64,000 nucleotides of DNA from Lateolabrax maculatus (GCA_031216445.1 CM062208.1:3694501-3758500); one strand, 5' to 3'; numbered from the stretch's first letter, positions 35,413-51,185 are shown. The notes: generated by a model from the sequence alone, not told the origin. Numbers and translations: made by a program.

Positions 35413-38400
35413 ACACACACTTTACATTACTGCAGGCCTTCTGGGAAGCCACTGTTTCATTTCTATGAAAATGTACTTTAGACTTGCTCAAAATAAGTCA
35501 CAATGAATATTGCCTATGTTAATCTGTTGTTAATATTTAAATGTCTATTAGTTACATAATGATCATGCACAATTCTGTTTCATGTGGGGAAACAGTTTTT
35601 AGTGCATCCCAAGTGCACTCAGGAGCTCTGCATCCAAAATGTCAGCTTTTGATGTAAGTACTGACCAAATTAACAAAAACTTTTCATTGCACCCATTTCT
35701 GTTACTTTTATGTTTTATTTATATTCTTTTATGTGCCGGTTAAGCTTTCTTAATAATGTTGCCAAAAAAGATATCTGATTTTAGAGGTTTAAGAGCTAAA
35801 ACATGCAAAACAACTGGTTCGATCTTATAAAATATTATGTGAAAATGAAAATGACAAATTGATGCAAAATACGTATCAAAATTTATATACCAAACAGTTT
35901 CTTTCACGTTATGGAGATTAAGAATAGAGGAACTTTTGAACATCATATATTTTACACTCTCGTCTGACTGGGGGACTGTGTGTCTTTTCTCACCTGACAG
36001 GAAGTTGCTCTGAGCATCCAGGACTTCCTGGATGTGTCGGACCCAGATCTGCTTGATGTCGACGTTGGCGGCCTGCAGGGTGAAGCGCTCCGACGAGCCG
36101 CGACACAACAACACAAACTTACAGGGATCGTTATCCGCACTCTCCGCCAGACCCAGGAAGGACACCTGTAAAGGAGTTTTAGTGTGATTATAATTTATAG
36201 ATTTCTTTATGTATTGTATAATTTTGTAACACTAGGTCAAATTGTCCTATTATTCTTTTTTTAAAGTAAATAGCTAGGGTAATTATAACCCATATATTGT
36301 GCCAGCCTTCTCTTAAAATGGTGTTAAAAACATATTCAAAGGTAACAAGGCTATTAAAGAAAAGAAAAAAAGGTGTTAAATGCCAGTTGCATGAAGTTGT
36401 GTGTGTTTCTATACTCCATACTGTCCACACTGCTGGCAGTTGACCGCATATATACATATATATGTCGGGGTGTACGTGGGCGAAGTGTCATGGATTTTAT
36501 CACAGATTTTTGGGGGTCAGGTGGACAAAGTTACTAGATTTTCTCTGGAAAGAGAGAACGGGAGCAATAGATTTATAATTTATAATATAATTTACTGACT
36601 CTTTACTGAGTTTACTGAGTGGATTTAGTGTTAAATTACTATTTAAAATGTGCATCCTAATGTTATCCCCCAGAAAAAGAACCCCATCCTCTTTATACCT
36701 TGATGCTCTTCTTAAACTGGTATCCGGGCGTGGACGTTCCTTTCCTGAGCAGCTCACTGAAGATGACGATCTGCTCAAAAAGGAAAACTCGTCGTTCTTT
36801 AGAGCGCGACAGGACGCCGGCGTCCTGCTCCGTTACAAAGAAGGTTTCCTGCTGCAGCAGTTTGCCCTGGCAGGTTAGTTTACCCTGCAGAGAGATTGGA
36901 TTGGTCAGGACAAGTAGTTTAGTGCCAACTTGTCAGTAATTAACAGATGGAGGCAGAAAAACCTCAAACTCAGGCATACGTCAACGTCTTTACTCTGGTG
37001 ACGTCACTGTGCAACCCTGTTATTAATCAGCAGAACAGGAAGTGGACGTACCTCGTATCCCTGCAGCCGACCCAAATTCATCATGTCGTTACACAGTTTA
37101 GGGACCTGAGACATCAAATCTACTGCTTTCTGTAAGAGAGAGGATATAAATCATTGCGTATGTGTCCATCTATCAGGCTGGACAATGAATGGGAGCATTA
37201 ACAGATATTCACTCATGCCAACATCTATTGGCTTCAACACAAAAAACAAAAATCTACAATGTTCTGTGTTCCTGGATTCAGGCTGGGTTGTAAATACAAG
37301 GCGAATACTGCATGTGTCATGTCAACTGTGATATTTCAGCATTTTACATTAAGGTTTTACCTCAATTTGTTCGCAGTCTATGCCTGCCTTGGAGCTGAAC
37401 TTCAGGAAGTCCTGAGGAGAAACATGACCACAACTTTAACACTTTAAACAAAGGAACACATAATGACACCAGAGACCTGTTTTGTTCTTTAATAAGGGAA
37501 CTTGTGCATGTGTTACCTTCAGTAGCAGCTGGTATTTGGTGATTCTCTGGATTGGTTTGATGAGGAAGTCACTGATGGTCAACCTGGACTGGATGTCCTG
37601 CTGGATCCCCTGGAAGACAAACACCAACAGCATCAGAATACTTGGTCAGTTAAATATCAAAAATATTAATTAAATATACTCCAAATAATATACCATTAAA
37701 ACACTCAAAACATATTCCAGTAATGCAACAACACAGATACAGTAATGAAGTCTCAAAGGACATTTCAAGCTTTTGTTTGAAGATGACTACTAACAAAGAA
37801 ACATGAAGAGTCAAAACATCACTTACATCAAAATATGTGTCATATTCTGCTACGATGAACTCTGATTTAGGCTTATTCTGACAATAAACCACATACATGT
37901 GGAGTCTTCTCTCCTGTAACACAGACACAATGTTATTAGGACAGAACCTCACAGCGAGAGAAGGGATTTTTCCAGGTCAAATATATAGTACTTCATCATC
38001 TTCATCATCCACTCACGTGTTTGATGAAGAGCTCAGGAAGGTGTTCATGGTCCTCCAGGCATTTCTCCAGCTCTCCTACGAAGAAACTGACGGAGACGGG
38101 AGAGGAGTGTTAGTGAGTTAGCGCATAACAAACGGTACAAATTGGGCCCTGCTGTCAGGTCTCCGCCCGACCCTCCTCTGGGTCCAGGTCCGGCCTTTGA
38201 ACACGAACGCTGAACTTACTCTCTGTGCCAGTCGTAGATCTGGTGGATGTTCCCGAAGACGATTTTGTCTTTTCCTTTCATGTCATCGGGGATGCCTTTC
38301 TCCTCGATCCTCTTCATGAAGCCCTGCAGGGTCACAAAAAGGTCAGCGGGTTGTACACATTACAGGAGAAGATACAGAGTTAAGAAATGACCATGAAGAA

Positions 38401-41400
38401 AGACTACTTTGTTGTCTCACCTCCACCACGAGGCCCAGGTCTTTGACGTAGTCCTTCTCCGTCTGAATCAGCTCATTCAGAACAAACCTGTGCAGAATAA
38501 ACAGTGTGACATCAGCTGAGGAAATGTTATCACTGTCAGCCTCTTGCAATGTAACCTGGTGGGGTAAAAGGTGTAGCAGGAGCAGCAGTGATGATACACT
38601 GCAGTACTCACATCCGCCCTCTCATGGCTTTGGCTCTCTGCTCCAGTTCGGGGTTTCGTGGCTGGACTGGAGTGGTTTGCTCTGGCGGGGAGAGAGAGGA
38701 GAAGCCGGGGTACGCTCCTGGTTCCAGAGTCTGAAGAGACGAGAGGGGAAGGTCAGTGTTGAGAGGATTAAATCTGTTTCCTTTCCACACTGATTGTCAT
38801 AAATGTCATAGATTCAAAAAAGCAGATTTCACGCCCTCTATCCTTCGATACTCAGTGAGCAAATACTCCAGGTAACAAGCAGCAGAACAATGAGATTATT
38901 TCATGACAGCAGAGGGCAGCAGGAGGTTGCAATGATCCGGCAGCAAATGCACGACACTGCGTATGAGTGTGCAGGATCTCATGACATCCTTTCACACTGT
39001 ATATCTTTTTCGGAAGTTGTACTAAAGTAGGTTAGAGACTGTGTTGGCAAATGGGACGAAGCAGAAAGTGCTTCAGCTCTTAGAAAAATTATGTTTCTCC
39101 CTCCAACTTGTGGAGTCCCACAGGGCTTTGTTCCAGACTGCACACATATTATTACACACCCTATTATACTATTTATGTGCAAATACAAATAGGTCCATTT
39201 ATACACACTTCAGAATGATAGCATACTGCAAATTGTACATGCAAGCACAAATATGTCTGTTACACACATGATCAAAGTATCCTGAAGTATCAAATCCCAT
39301 CCGGAGCATGTATGTGGGTAATGTTTAACCCCAACCCCAGAGATAACTACAGCCACAACTACCTCCTGTGTTTTGTTGAACTCTGTAATTTAAAGAGTGT
39401 TTCCTGCTGGAAGAGCTGCTTCCTTCTACTTTTGTTTGTTTTTTCAATCAGTTAAGCGTGAAATTTGACTTTTGTGTGAAAGTAGAGGAAATGAAAATTT
39501 GTTTTTTGCTTATCTGACAGATGGAAACATGGTAACACCAACATATATTCCTGTTTGGAAACCAATACAATGACATTAAAGAATTACAGCCATCGGGAGA
39601 ACAAGACCCCATAAAAGCTCAAACTTTTACATTCAAAACCCTCATATATTACAACACATGCTCCATGTATGTATACAAATGAACACAAAACACGATCAGA
39701 CTAACTACACAATCCACAGAAGATATGAACACTAAGTATATCACACAATCATGGAAACAAATACAGCACAACACATAAGAACACTAGACTGTACATGCAT
39801 GACTGTTACACTACATTATTAACTACTGTATTCATTTGGTGAAATGAGCCCAAAGCGATCCAGACATGATGTGTAAACTGAAGAGACAGCAGGTGAACAG
39901 GTTGTGTTCACGTCAGCCTGGTTTGCACATCGTCTTTTTTTTTTGGATTGTGCCAATTATAGAGGAAGTCTGTCTGTGACACTGCACATGTGTACGTCCC
40001 GTACATGCACACAATCATGCACACTCACCATCTTGGTTTTAACCAGTTTTTCTATGGCGCTAACCAGCTCTGCAGCGCTGGGCACCTCAGAGGATGACTG
40101 CAGAGACGTTAGCAAGGATGAAGACTGAGAGAGGAAGAGGAGCAAAAGCAATAGCATGTTAGAAAGACTGGAAGCGGAGGCGAGGAGGCAGGAAGTGGAA
40201 GGAAGAGTTATAGAGTTATAGAGTTATATATATGGCAGTGAAAGAGAGAAAAGCTGTGAGTTAGTAGAGGACAGCAGCAGAATCTGAATATCTATCAGAA
40301 TGATAGATAATATAAATTAATAACAGAGAAATGTATAAAAAACTATTTAAAAATAAAAAAATAGATCAAATTTGAAAGAATAATTCAAATAATACAAAAA
40401 GAATAAACTGAATATAAATAATTCATGGTAAAATTAAAGTTAACAGTAGGAAGCATATAAAAGCAAAAGCTGCTCGAGGTTTGACAGATGTTAGTGGACA
40501 CAGACAGGCTTTTAGAGAGTGTTCAACTGGTCAGATAAAATAAATTAAATCTAAATAAAAGATATTTAAAGCAGATCTCTCCAAACCTCCCCCACCTTGT
40601 CATCCTGAGCTGAGGGGTCCTTGATGATCTCCATTGGGGGAGGCAGAGGGGTGTGAGCCTCCTCGTCCTGCTCCTCCTCCCCGCCGCTCTGCATCCCAGA
40701 GGACGTCTTAGACAGGAGGTTACCGTCCTTACTGAGGACTCTCTGAGTGAGGCAGAGACAGAATTCAGAGTCAGTTAGAGACGAAACGCCCCAATTCACC
40801 ACCTCGTTGTTAAAGTGTCCATTTTAAACATCGCGTTACTGATCGTACTGATTTCATCGTGGTCTGGTGACACTTTTAGGTTAGGCCGCAAGATAAGTGA
40901 CTGACAGGTCTCTGCTCGAGTCAGACGTCATCACGATGAACCCTTCATACACCTGATTGGGCAAACTCGCTTGACTGTCAGCAGTTTCCAAATAAATATG
41001 AAATAAGTAATAAAGCTTTAAAATACTGAGGCAGGCGTCATTTTATGTAATTTGGGGATGTGGTAATGAATCAGAAGTGCAAATGCTTGTGGTTTGAAGA
41101 TAAAGTTGTGGGTGTTGAATATTTGTTAATGCAAGTTTAAGTGGAAAAGAGATACTGTTTGAAAAAGAGTTCTTTCCTCTGTTTTATCTTTGTAAGTAAT
41201 GATTTGTCGCTCCCCTGCAGCACAAACGAAAACCAGCCTTGAGTTTGAATCGATCTGATAAATACGTTTTTCTTTCTCAAATCGATTCCCCAATAATTGC
41301 ATCCTTGTCCTCATATTTGTCAAACTTCTCTTCCTGTTTCCTCTTAGATACAACATAACTACTGTCATTGGACTGCCATTTTTTTTTTTTTTTTTTTTAG

Positions 41401-43997
41401 CTTTTATGAATTTGTTTTATTTTAAGGGTTACAGATGAACATTTTTGCAGAATTTTGCCAGTTTTGACATAGAGAGATAAAAAAAAATAAAAAAAAAAAT
41501 ATAACAGCAATGAGTTGTATTTGTAAAGTAAAAAATATAGTAGTCAGAGTCCAGTGGTTTTATATTGTCAGTAATCCGTGAGTAATCCAGGAGTTTGACC
41601 ACAAGTGTGGGTGTGTTTGTGTTTAAGGACACACAGAAAGAGGAACTTCAGCTGTGTACTGTCATAAATTGATAGTGTTCATAAATGTCTTTATATATCT
41701 CAAAGCAGATAGACCTTTAAACTACGCTTTATTACCCTTCAACTATGTAGACAGGAGCAGATAACCATGAAACCGGGTTTGGTAATACATATTTGATTAG
41801 GACAATTATGGGCCCAATTATGTTGTTTTCACCATATAAATGTGGTATTCGCATATTTTATGTGTGTCACATATTTCTTAAGAGTTTGACTTGCAGGTGA
41901 AAAATGTGCATGTTCATTGCTCATATCTGATCATATTTGACCATGTAGTGACCATGTTCAAACATTACTGATGTAAACATCATGCAGTTACATAGATTCA
42001 GTTGTGGTTTGGTGTTATAATTGCTCGAAAAGACCTGTCAATCAAGAGGTTTTCTCTTGAAAGAGAAATGACAACAGTCTTGTGAAACACCGTTTATCGG
42101 AAACCAAACCACGACACTTGAAACACGCTTTTCTCAAACCTCACTGCTTACCTCATCGATGATGTCATCCTGCAGGGCAAGGTCAGGCTGTCCGAGGTCA
42201 ATACTCTTCCTGCTTTCTTCTCTCCCTGTTCCTGGTCCTGTCAGTCAGTCAAACAGTCAGTTCATTACTCAAACACGTACAGATGGAAAAAACCTTTAAC
42301 AAAGTTACATTGTGGCATTACTGGAGAGTCGAGAGTTACGTTGTTTTGACTGATTTTCCCTTATCTTTTCTTTTCTCAATTAGCAGCTTTTTTAATGCAA
42401 GAAAAACTAATTCACATGTATTTTCTATGAGATCCATTTTTGATAGAGTTTGATAACATGAATGCAGAAAAATAAATTCAAACATTGAACCACAAAGCAG
42501 GTTCTTTAAGAAGGTTTCTACTTGCAACAGGATTACCAGACTGATTTTCACTGCACCAAACTCTGAACTGAAACCAGTGGCTGCACCGGTTGAGTCGACG
42601 GAGGCTAACTCCTGGTCTTGCGGTCTTGTTTGTTGTTGAGCGGCCTTACCGGTCTTCTTCTGTTTGTTATTGGGGAGCTTCTTGACGGAGCTGCCGTGGC
42701 TGAGGCGGCGGACTGGACTGGTCAGCCATTTTCTCAGAGTGTTTCCGGAGCGTTTGGGGCCAGGAGAGCTGGACTGCAGCGAGCTGAGGGAGGGCTGAGG
42801 CTGAAGGTTGGCCACTGACTCGGTCTTCCCATCAGAGCCGCTAACAGGATAGTTTTCTGAAAGAAATCAGATAAAATTTACATTTTAATAAGATGTGACC
42901 AGCCTTTGGAAAACATATCGATTAAAAATGCAACAGATAATTCTTCTTTTCTTCTAAACTTCAGATCTTTCCTGGCTCAGGATTAAAATACAAGACAAAG
43001 TTCTTCACAGTGTTTTCAGGTAAACGGAGGAACTGGAGGACTTTTCTAGTCCGGCACCTTTACACTTTATGTCGTCCTGCTCCACTTGTTGCTGTGTTGC
43101 CACTCAAACAGAAGTTGGTCTCTGTGTACTGTGTTTGATATTTACGGTCGTGTTAAATCAGCTGACAGGAACATTCAGTACACGCACTCCGACATCCTCG
43201 ATCATTCATCACATTAAAATCAGAAAGATTCTTTATGTTGAGTGTGTGTGCGTGTGTGTGTGCGCTCTCCATCAGTGCTTATAATAACTCGTGAATATCT
43301 TCAGTTACAGCTATGTAGGATTTCTTTTTGACCAGTCATATCTTTATTTGAAATGTTCATAAATACAAGATATTTATTAATGAGAAATCACAGACATCTT
43401 CATTTGAAAATGTGACAGTGAATTTGAGTTTCAGCTAGTCATGGTTTAAATGAAGATATCTGGAAGTTGTGTCTCAAATAGTCAATTGTTTCCCAATTCA
43501 GGCCCATGTGCTTTCGTTAATTATGTGCAGGCACAACATTGTCATGTTTTTTGTTCTTGGTAAGTGGAAATAGTACTGCGAGATCCAGATGAGTCTATGA
43601 AAAACAACGTCTGTGTAGCAGCTGCTCTCATGCCACACAAACATGTACCCATTCCCAAAAATTCCTTCTTTCCCTGCTTTAGTATTATGTTTGTTAGCAG
43701 TTAACATGTTAAATGTAAATAACATGAAGACACGCAACTAAATAACAAAGTGACGATTCAACTGTTTAAGCAGAGGAGGAAGTATTATATCTGATTTAAA
43801 GATTACCATGAAGCAGGAAATAAATGTTATCAAACAGATGTAACATGTTGACTGTAGAGATTATATCAAATATTTAGAATTACAGAGTGTGATATCAGTA
43901 CCCACTTTGAACAGTTTGGACCGGATTTAGAGAAAAAGAAAGCAACACTGCTGTTTAGTCTCTGCTGCAAAGCCTGAACCATCCGAAGCCCAAGAGA

Positions 43998-44039
<42 letters not shown>

Positions 44040-46860
44040 TCATGTGTCAGGAGTGTGGTGGATCAGCTGCGCTCACACACAGCTGGGAGCTATGGTCTGT
44101 GGCTGATGTGGGGTGCTCCAGTGTGTTTCAGACAGGAAATGAAAGGTTGAGTCGACAGTATCTCCCGAGGTGATCAGCTGTACTATCTATGAGCAGTACG
44201 CTTATTTTATTTAATTTTTTTGGTTTACCATCGTTTCTCTCCCTATTCATGCCCTCCCTCCCTCCTACCCTTCCTTTGTCCTCCTCCTCAACTCTGATCC
44301 ACTTTTTATCTGAATGTGTCTGTACACAAATGTCTGTTGCTCAGCAGTAGACGACAAAACATGTGAAACGTGTGAATTCTGTTATTTCTGTGAAAATATT
44401 ATCTTTAAGATGAACAATGAAATCCCTTTCACTTCCCAGATCACAAGTATGTACAAGCCAGAGCAGCTCAAAGGTCAGCAGCACCAACAATGTGCAGAAC
44501 TACCAGTCTGTGCTTGGGGAACAACTCCTTAATTTTATTACAAATTCAGCTTTTGGAATTTTTTTCATTCTAAATACATTTATCTGAACTAATTTTAACT
44601 GTGAAAATAAAGTATTTCTCCAATATTTTTGTCTGACAGCTGCTTTCTGCTGAAGTCACCAGACTCCCGTGCCTCTTCCCTTCATATTGTGCGGCACTGT
44701 GAGTTAATGAGTTTGCATTTAGTGGTAGTTCTGTGTGTTATTTGACTGCGTCAGCGGAGATAAAAACTCCCGGAACAAAACAGCGGCCAAGGTCACCCAG
44801 CGCTACTAGGGTGCCTCTGTTTCTCTTTTTTTCTCATGAGACAAACTCGTGATACACACACTTGAGAAGAAAAATACGACACTGCGGAGAGGTGTAGTGG
44901 CACATGCAGAACTACCACTGAATACAAACTGTCTACAAAACATCAGCGAATAAAACTGATCCTAGTGGTGCAAGGCAGTTCAGACTTTGCCATTTGGTCT
45001 TTTTTTATATTAAATAAATACACACAAACACACACCTTTGTTGGTCTTTTCCTTTGTAATTGGCTGCAAGACTTTCTTTGTGCTTGTAAGGTCATTTGAA
45101 CTAAAATTACCTTTCAGCCTGGGTGAGTGCCCAACCTGCCCCATAGGCAAACAAGGCAAATACCTCAAGAGCTGGTCAAAACCGCAAACAACTAAACTTA
45201 AAAAAACACATTCAATCGACAAATGAAAAGGAACTAAAAGCATTATTTTTCTGAAAAAATGACTTCCCCTTGGAAATGAACTGTAACCTCAAGACAGTTT
45301 TGACGAACACAAACTGCTATTAGAAACATGAGTTGCTGCTGTCGGTCAAATGGTCTCCACATGTTAATTTACAAGAATTCCTGCTCTCATTTCTTTGATA
45401 CAGCGTGAGTAAAAAACACTAAACAGCCAACTGGGAAGAGGATAAAAGTGAGCAGGACACTCGTTTAGACACCATGTCAGGGTAGGTCTGTCTCATTTAC
45501 TTAACGCTTGGTTTGGACTGGGCCTTAAACGGATGTGTTTAAATGATAAGACGGAGACATCAAGCGACCAGAGATCTCTCTCAGTCCGCAGCTCGCTTAA
45601 CTGACAGTAATCGGCCCGGCCGTTGTACCGGCCCACCAGCATTTCTCCTGATTCCCCCAATTCACCACTTTTGCTTTTTCTCCTTCTCATCACTCTCTGC
45701 CTGTCGTCACCCTGTCCCAGTGTCTCGGGCGGTTACTCCCTGAAGTGCTATCGAGCAAAGCCAGTCATGTGTTTCTTAAGAGAGGGAAACATGTCATGGG
45801 TCACCTGTACACCTGTGTGTTTGTGTGAGTGTGTTTGTGCTTGTGCTTTCAGCAGAACCAGTGAAGTCATTGAGTGGCCTTGACAGCTGTCTGACCACAG
45901 AAACTCATTAAGGACTCAACTATGCACACACACACACACACACACACAGCTGACTGATTAGACGCCATTGCTTGAACCTCTCCTCCTTCAGAGGAATATG
46001 ACGCTGCAGAACCACAGTGTGCTGCTATCAGCTGCAGGGAGCTGACCAGTCACCACTGCCACCAGGAGCAGCTGTTAAAGGACCATACCACACACTCAGC
46101 TCAGAAACAGCAGCATGAAAAAACATAAAGTACTCTGCACGCACGGTCCACTTATTTGGTTGGGTTGTTGAAGCCTCTGTGGCATGCTGTTGAGCTCATC
46201 AGTAAAGTATGTGAAAAAATAAATGGCAGGCTACATTAATTCCACTACATTTTGTCAGCATGTGAAACTGGGCGATCAGGTCGTGATGCATTCTTCACCT
46301 CCAGAAAGGACATTCCACAGTTACACTCATGTGTCAGATAAGGAGGAGGGACTAACAACAACTTTTTAACACCAGTGGAACAAAGGTGACAAAAATTCAG
46401 ACATGCCGGTCCTGACGCAGGAAGTCTTGAGTCATTGTTGATCCAGACTTCCAGGTTTCTTCTTCTTTCTGTTCCCCGGTAGCAACACGCCCACACCAAC
46501 GCAACTATTTTATGACATAGTGCTACAGTCAGTCAAGCATCTCCCTTACACAATTAAACACTTTCTGCTGCGTGGTATTGACAGAAGAGGTTATTTTAGA
46601 GGCCGTAATCATCATCAAATGAGGTCCCAAGCTGGACTTGCTTGCAAATATTATGTTTATTTAGAGGAGTGATGGTTGCGAAGTGAGTATTACGGCCTTA
46701 GTTCTCTGGGTAACGCTGAATAGTGTGTGTACTACGGAGTACAGCAGTGCCACACTGACGGCCAAAGTCAGGTGAGACCAAACAGGGAAGCTTTTGTTTT
46801 GCAGCCGACCGAAAGACAGACTGTCTACTGTTAAAATACACATCACTCACTATCTTTAAT

Positions 46861-46891
<31 letters not shown>

Positions 46892-47504
46892 CCACCCACC
46901 CACCCAAACACACAGCTCTGGCGTCCAGTCGGTAGATACTAAACCTGTGGTTTAGTGGCTGAATGCAACAGAACAGGACTTTTGTCTCTCTCTCTGTCTG
47001 TTTCATTCTGTAATTACACTACACATCCACATACACACACTTTTTGTCTATGAATGGCTGTATTTAGTATTATATCTCAGACCCACTAAGCTCGGCGCAC
47101 ACATACACACACTTGAAAAAGCTGTTGTGTGTCCGCCCCAACCACTAAACCAGGCAGGGAATCAAACCTCCAGCTGGTTCAGCATCTTCATCTAACTCAT
47201 TGTGCTACAAATACAGCACATGAACAGAGAAATATTCAAATAGATTCAAATAGCTGTTCATTACGCAAACTGCAAGTCCCTCGAACAATATATGAAACAA
47301 TCATGAAACTGGTCTGACTGTTGGGAGCCATTTTGGGGTTCAGTGTCTTGTCCAAAGACACAGGAGGAGCCTGATGAGCCACAGCCGCCACAAATGATTG
47401 GATTACTGATGCTTATATCTGATTTTCTCCTGCTTCTTAATATTCAAAATAAACACATCTGAACACATTTAAACAATCAAAACAAACTAACTCAGTGAAA
47501 ATAT

Positions 47505-47542
<38 letters not shown>

Positions 47543-49166
47543 GCCTATTGTCCCTGATCAAAGGAAGCCTTGATCGAGTCTTCAAAGAAGCAGCATTGAG
47601 AGACTTAACAATAATACAAGTAGGTTACATACAGTAAGGGCCTGTTACAAAGTAACAAAACACCATATGTATTCATACAGACTCATGTTTCAGATCTGAC
47701 TGGAGAAGACTACAATCTCTGTGGTCTTTGATAAGTTGTCCTCTTTGTTTCCCCCTCTTGCACACTCTCTATCTGCACTCTGCCACCTTAGATTTGATTC
47801 AACCCTGCACTACCACTGAAAGGATTCCTTGTAACAGCAGTATCAACAATAGCAGAAGCAGAATCAATACTAGTGGTTAAAGGTGCACCTTTTCCTAAAA
47901 TGCAAACGAGCAAATAGAGAATCCTTTCCAGTCTGGAGGTCACTTTGTCTCTCTTTGACAAAACATCAATATAACCTATTATAATCAGTCCTTGGTGACT
48001 ACTGATGGCAGTTCTCATAAGCAGGTCAAAATTTGGATGGTAGTGGAAAGTGTTACGCATCTCTACATCAAACCACATTTGTCTGGCAGTTCTTAACCAC
48101 TACATTATCTAGTATTGTTGGAATATAAAATGTAATATACCTGACACTGGTCACCAGGTTTCCACAGTGTCTGTTCCTGTTCCTTAATTGTTATGTTCAA
48201 TTTACTGGAGACATCGACACAGAATGGTTCTCTTGCAACAAACCAGCGTGGACATACTAAGTAAGCTCATTCACGAAACCAGCCAAAGCAACAAAGTCAA
48301 CCCATTTCTTCCACTTAACCCCAGAGTGCTCTTGATTTCTTTGTAAAAGCCTCTCTCAGATTGGCAAAGAGGACTGAGTTGACTAAGGTGACCTTAGGAG
48401 GAGTCCTTGTGGTGACATTAGACGATAAGCTGGAAAACACTCCCACTCCTCGTGGAAACTTTGCAGCATTACAGGAAATGCTCTTGGAAACACCTCTTGA
48501 CTGGAACTGAGAGACGTTACAGATGGGAAAACTGACAATCTAGTGCCACAGATAAAAACCTATTACAAATGTAGAAATTAAGACTACCTACTCATTTCTG
48601 GAGGGAAGCGGAAATGAAGCTAAGTAACCAAGAAAAGGCAGAGAAGCTCGTAACTTTACTTCCACATCAAGTATTTTATATCAGGCCTACAGTTTACTGG
48701 CTCAGTGCAGCTAAGTGGAATCCTAAGTATGGCAGCTTTATGCTCAGAGCCATCAACTCCATCTGCACCTGTTATTTTATGTACATGAAACTTGTATTAA
48801 AGAGAAAACTGTCAGATTTTAAAACTTATTTACAGGAAATTAAAACTTCCATTAAGTGTAGTTGTTGGGACAATCAAGAGATTCCTCTTACCACCCTGCC
48901 ACCCCTCAGGGTGAGCAACATCCCTTTAAATGTGTTCTTGCAGGTCAGATGAGGCTGAACACACTGAATCAAAGCTGATGATGCTGTGGAGCAAAGACTT
49001 AGCTAATGTTGTCTCTGTCCATTATCTCTGCTGGGAGACTGTGTGTGTGTGTGTCTGTGTGTGTGTGTGTCTGTGTGTGTGTGGGTGCGTTTCCTGCCCA
49101 TCTTCAGATTTAATGGGTAATGGATGGGATATAAGATCACTTTACACTCCAGTTAATCACTCGGCC

Positions 49167-49215
<49 letters not shown>

Positions 49216-51131
49216 CAGGAAAAACATGCAATATCAACAACAACAAATTACTTCCCTCATATCATACAGACTGAATGCAGCATGGTTTTCCAGGGGCACA
49301 TTTCCCCCTGATACACACCGAGATGAAACTAACTGCTTTCCTAAACTGAGAGACTGTTACTCACTCATGCAGTTTGAGGACATGAAAGTGTTTCCACTGT
49401 GAGTGTGACCAAAGTGATCAAATCATGGTGTGTCCTCACCTGGATTTAGAGCTTTGGAACTAGATCACCTTGGATCAATTTGGGTAATTTGCATTTAAAC
49501 ATGTCCGCAGAATCCAGTCGAACTGGGTAAGATTCAGACTGTAACCAGTTCAGCTACATGCCATTCCAGTCTGTGCAATCTCTGACATGAAGGATCAGCG
49601 GCCAAGGTGCACACAGTTAACCTTTAGTTAACCATAACGGCATGTGCATATACACACCGTACGCGTGCTCTTAAAGGTACAGTACATGGATCCGAAATTC
49701 CACACCTGTCAGTGCTGGAATTGGAGTCAAGCCAGAGACTTCAAAACTTCAGCTTATTGCAGTGCATTGATTCATTGACAGGGCGCACAGTTAATTAGGC
49801 TGGCCTGAACTGAGGTGGGAGCAATGTGAGCTTTCTTTGCAGAATTTAACCGCTTTGTCAATTTTATAACAAAATGAGATATCTTTTAAAACCTTATGGA
49901 TCCAGATCTTCTTTTAGTTTTCCCTAAAGTTCAGGCAAACAGCAGTAAATTAATACTGTCATTTAACATTTCTGGCACTGAACCACATGATTGGAGACAT
50001 ATTCTGTATTTCCCTAACCCTAACCCGACTCGCTTTTGGTACTTTGCTACAGGTACTTCTCTGGTTTTCGTTTTCCCCTGCAGATATTACCCCCTCGATG
50101 TAGGCGGGGTGCTTCCCTTTTGTCATAGCGACGGAGGATATCCAAGGGATGGTGTTCTTGTTTGACCATGGTGTAGTTTTGCAGGCTCCCATGTTTTTTT
50201 TAAATCTGGGTCGAGTGAATACAAAAATTGTGGTCGCTACTGATGGCAGCTTGGCGGTTAAAAAACGGCGGGTTCGTGCAAGATGTCCCGTGTCGCGCAA
50301 GTGACAATTTTTTCGGACCAATCGGCGGTCTGCAGTGTTTGACTCAGCTCGCTTGGAAACCTTGGCCGAGGTGATACCGGGTACTATCCACAACGTTTTC
50401 CAATGGAAAACAACAGTTCCAAGCAAGTCGAGCCAAGCCGAGCCAAGCTGTACCATGCAGTAGAAAAGAGGCAAAAGCTCACTGATGGGGACAAATGATA
50501 AATATGTAAATTATGTGTCGCATTTTATATATTAATGACCTTATTGAGAAAATCTATTGGATTGTATTGACATTACTAGCAGTGGTAATGGCTATATTAC
50601 TTTTCTGACTTAACTGATTTAACCTTCCGTGCACACACTTCTATTCCTACTTGATGAGAAGATTAATCCACCTGCCTCCAAGACGTCGCTCATTAAGAAG
50701 ACATAACAACCAACCAACACTTTGATTATTTTAGAGAGAATATTCTCCCTTAAAAAGCAACTTGTTACTTATTGAACTATGACAAACAAACCACAAACCT
50801 GTACTGAAGTGAACCTTACAGTCCGAGTGTGAAAAGACCAAAAGGAAATGGGACCTGAGCCTTCAACTTCAACAAGGTTTTGCACAGCCCCAACATTAAA
50901 TCCTTCTTTCTGACAATATACCACTGGAGCTCCGAATGTAAGCTGGCGACAACTGCTTCAGACAGAGAAACGGTCATGAACCTGCCAAACGGCTCCGAGT
51001 GACACACAGCAGAAACCACAGTGGCCGTGTGGGGACAGACAGTGATTGGGAAATTCAGAAAATGATTACTATGAGTGCAGTGTAAATGTTTTGATGCTGG
51101 CCAAAGGCTCAGGCATAACCTGCTACACACC

Positions 51132-51185
<54 letters not shown>

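Noticed and set aside
45493..45693. GC-rich minus-strand frame with GRYNGRADYC
   Set aside because: No similarity to kalirin, no convincing acceptor/donor pair, and it opens only by chance ATG.
49959..50474. 171-codon minus-strand frame
   Set aside because: It lies in a repeat-like block, matches no family I recognise, and has no splice or promoter context.
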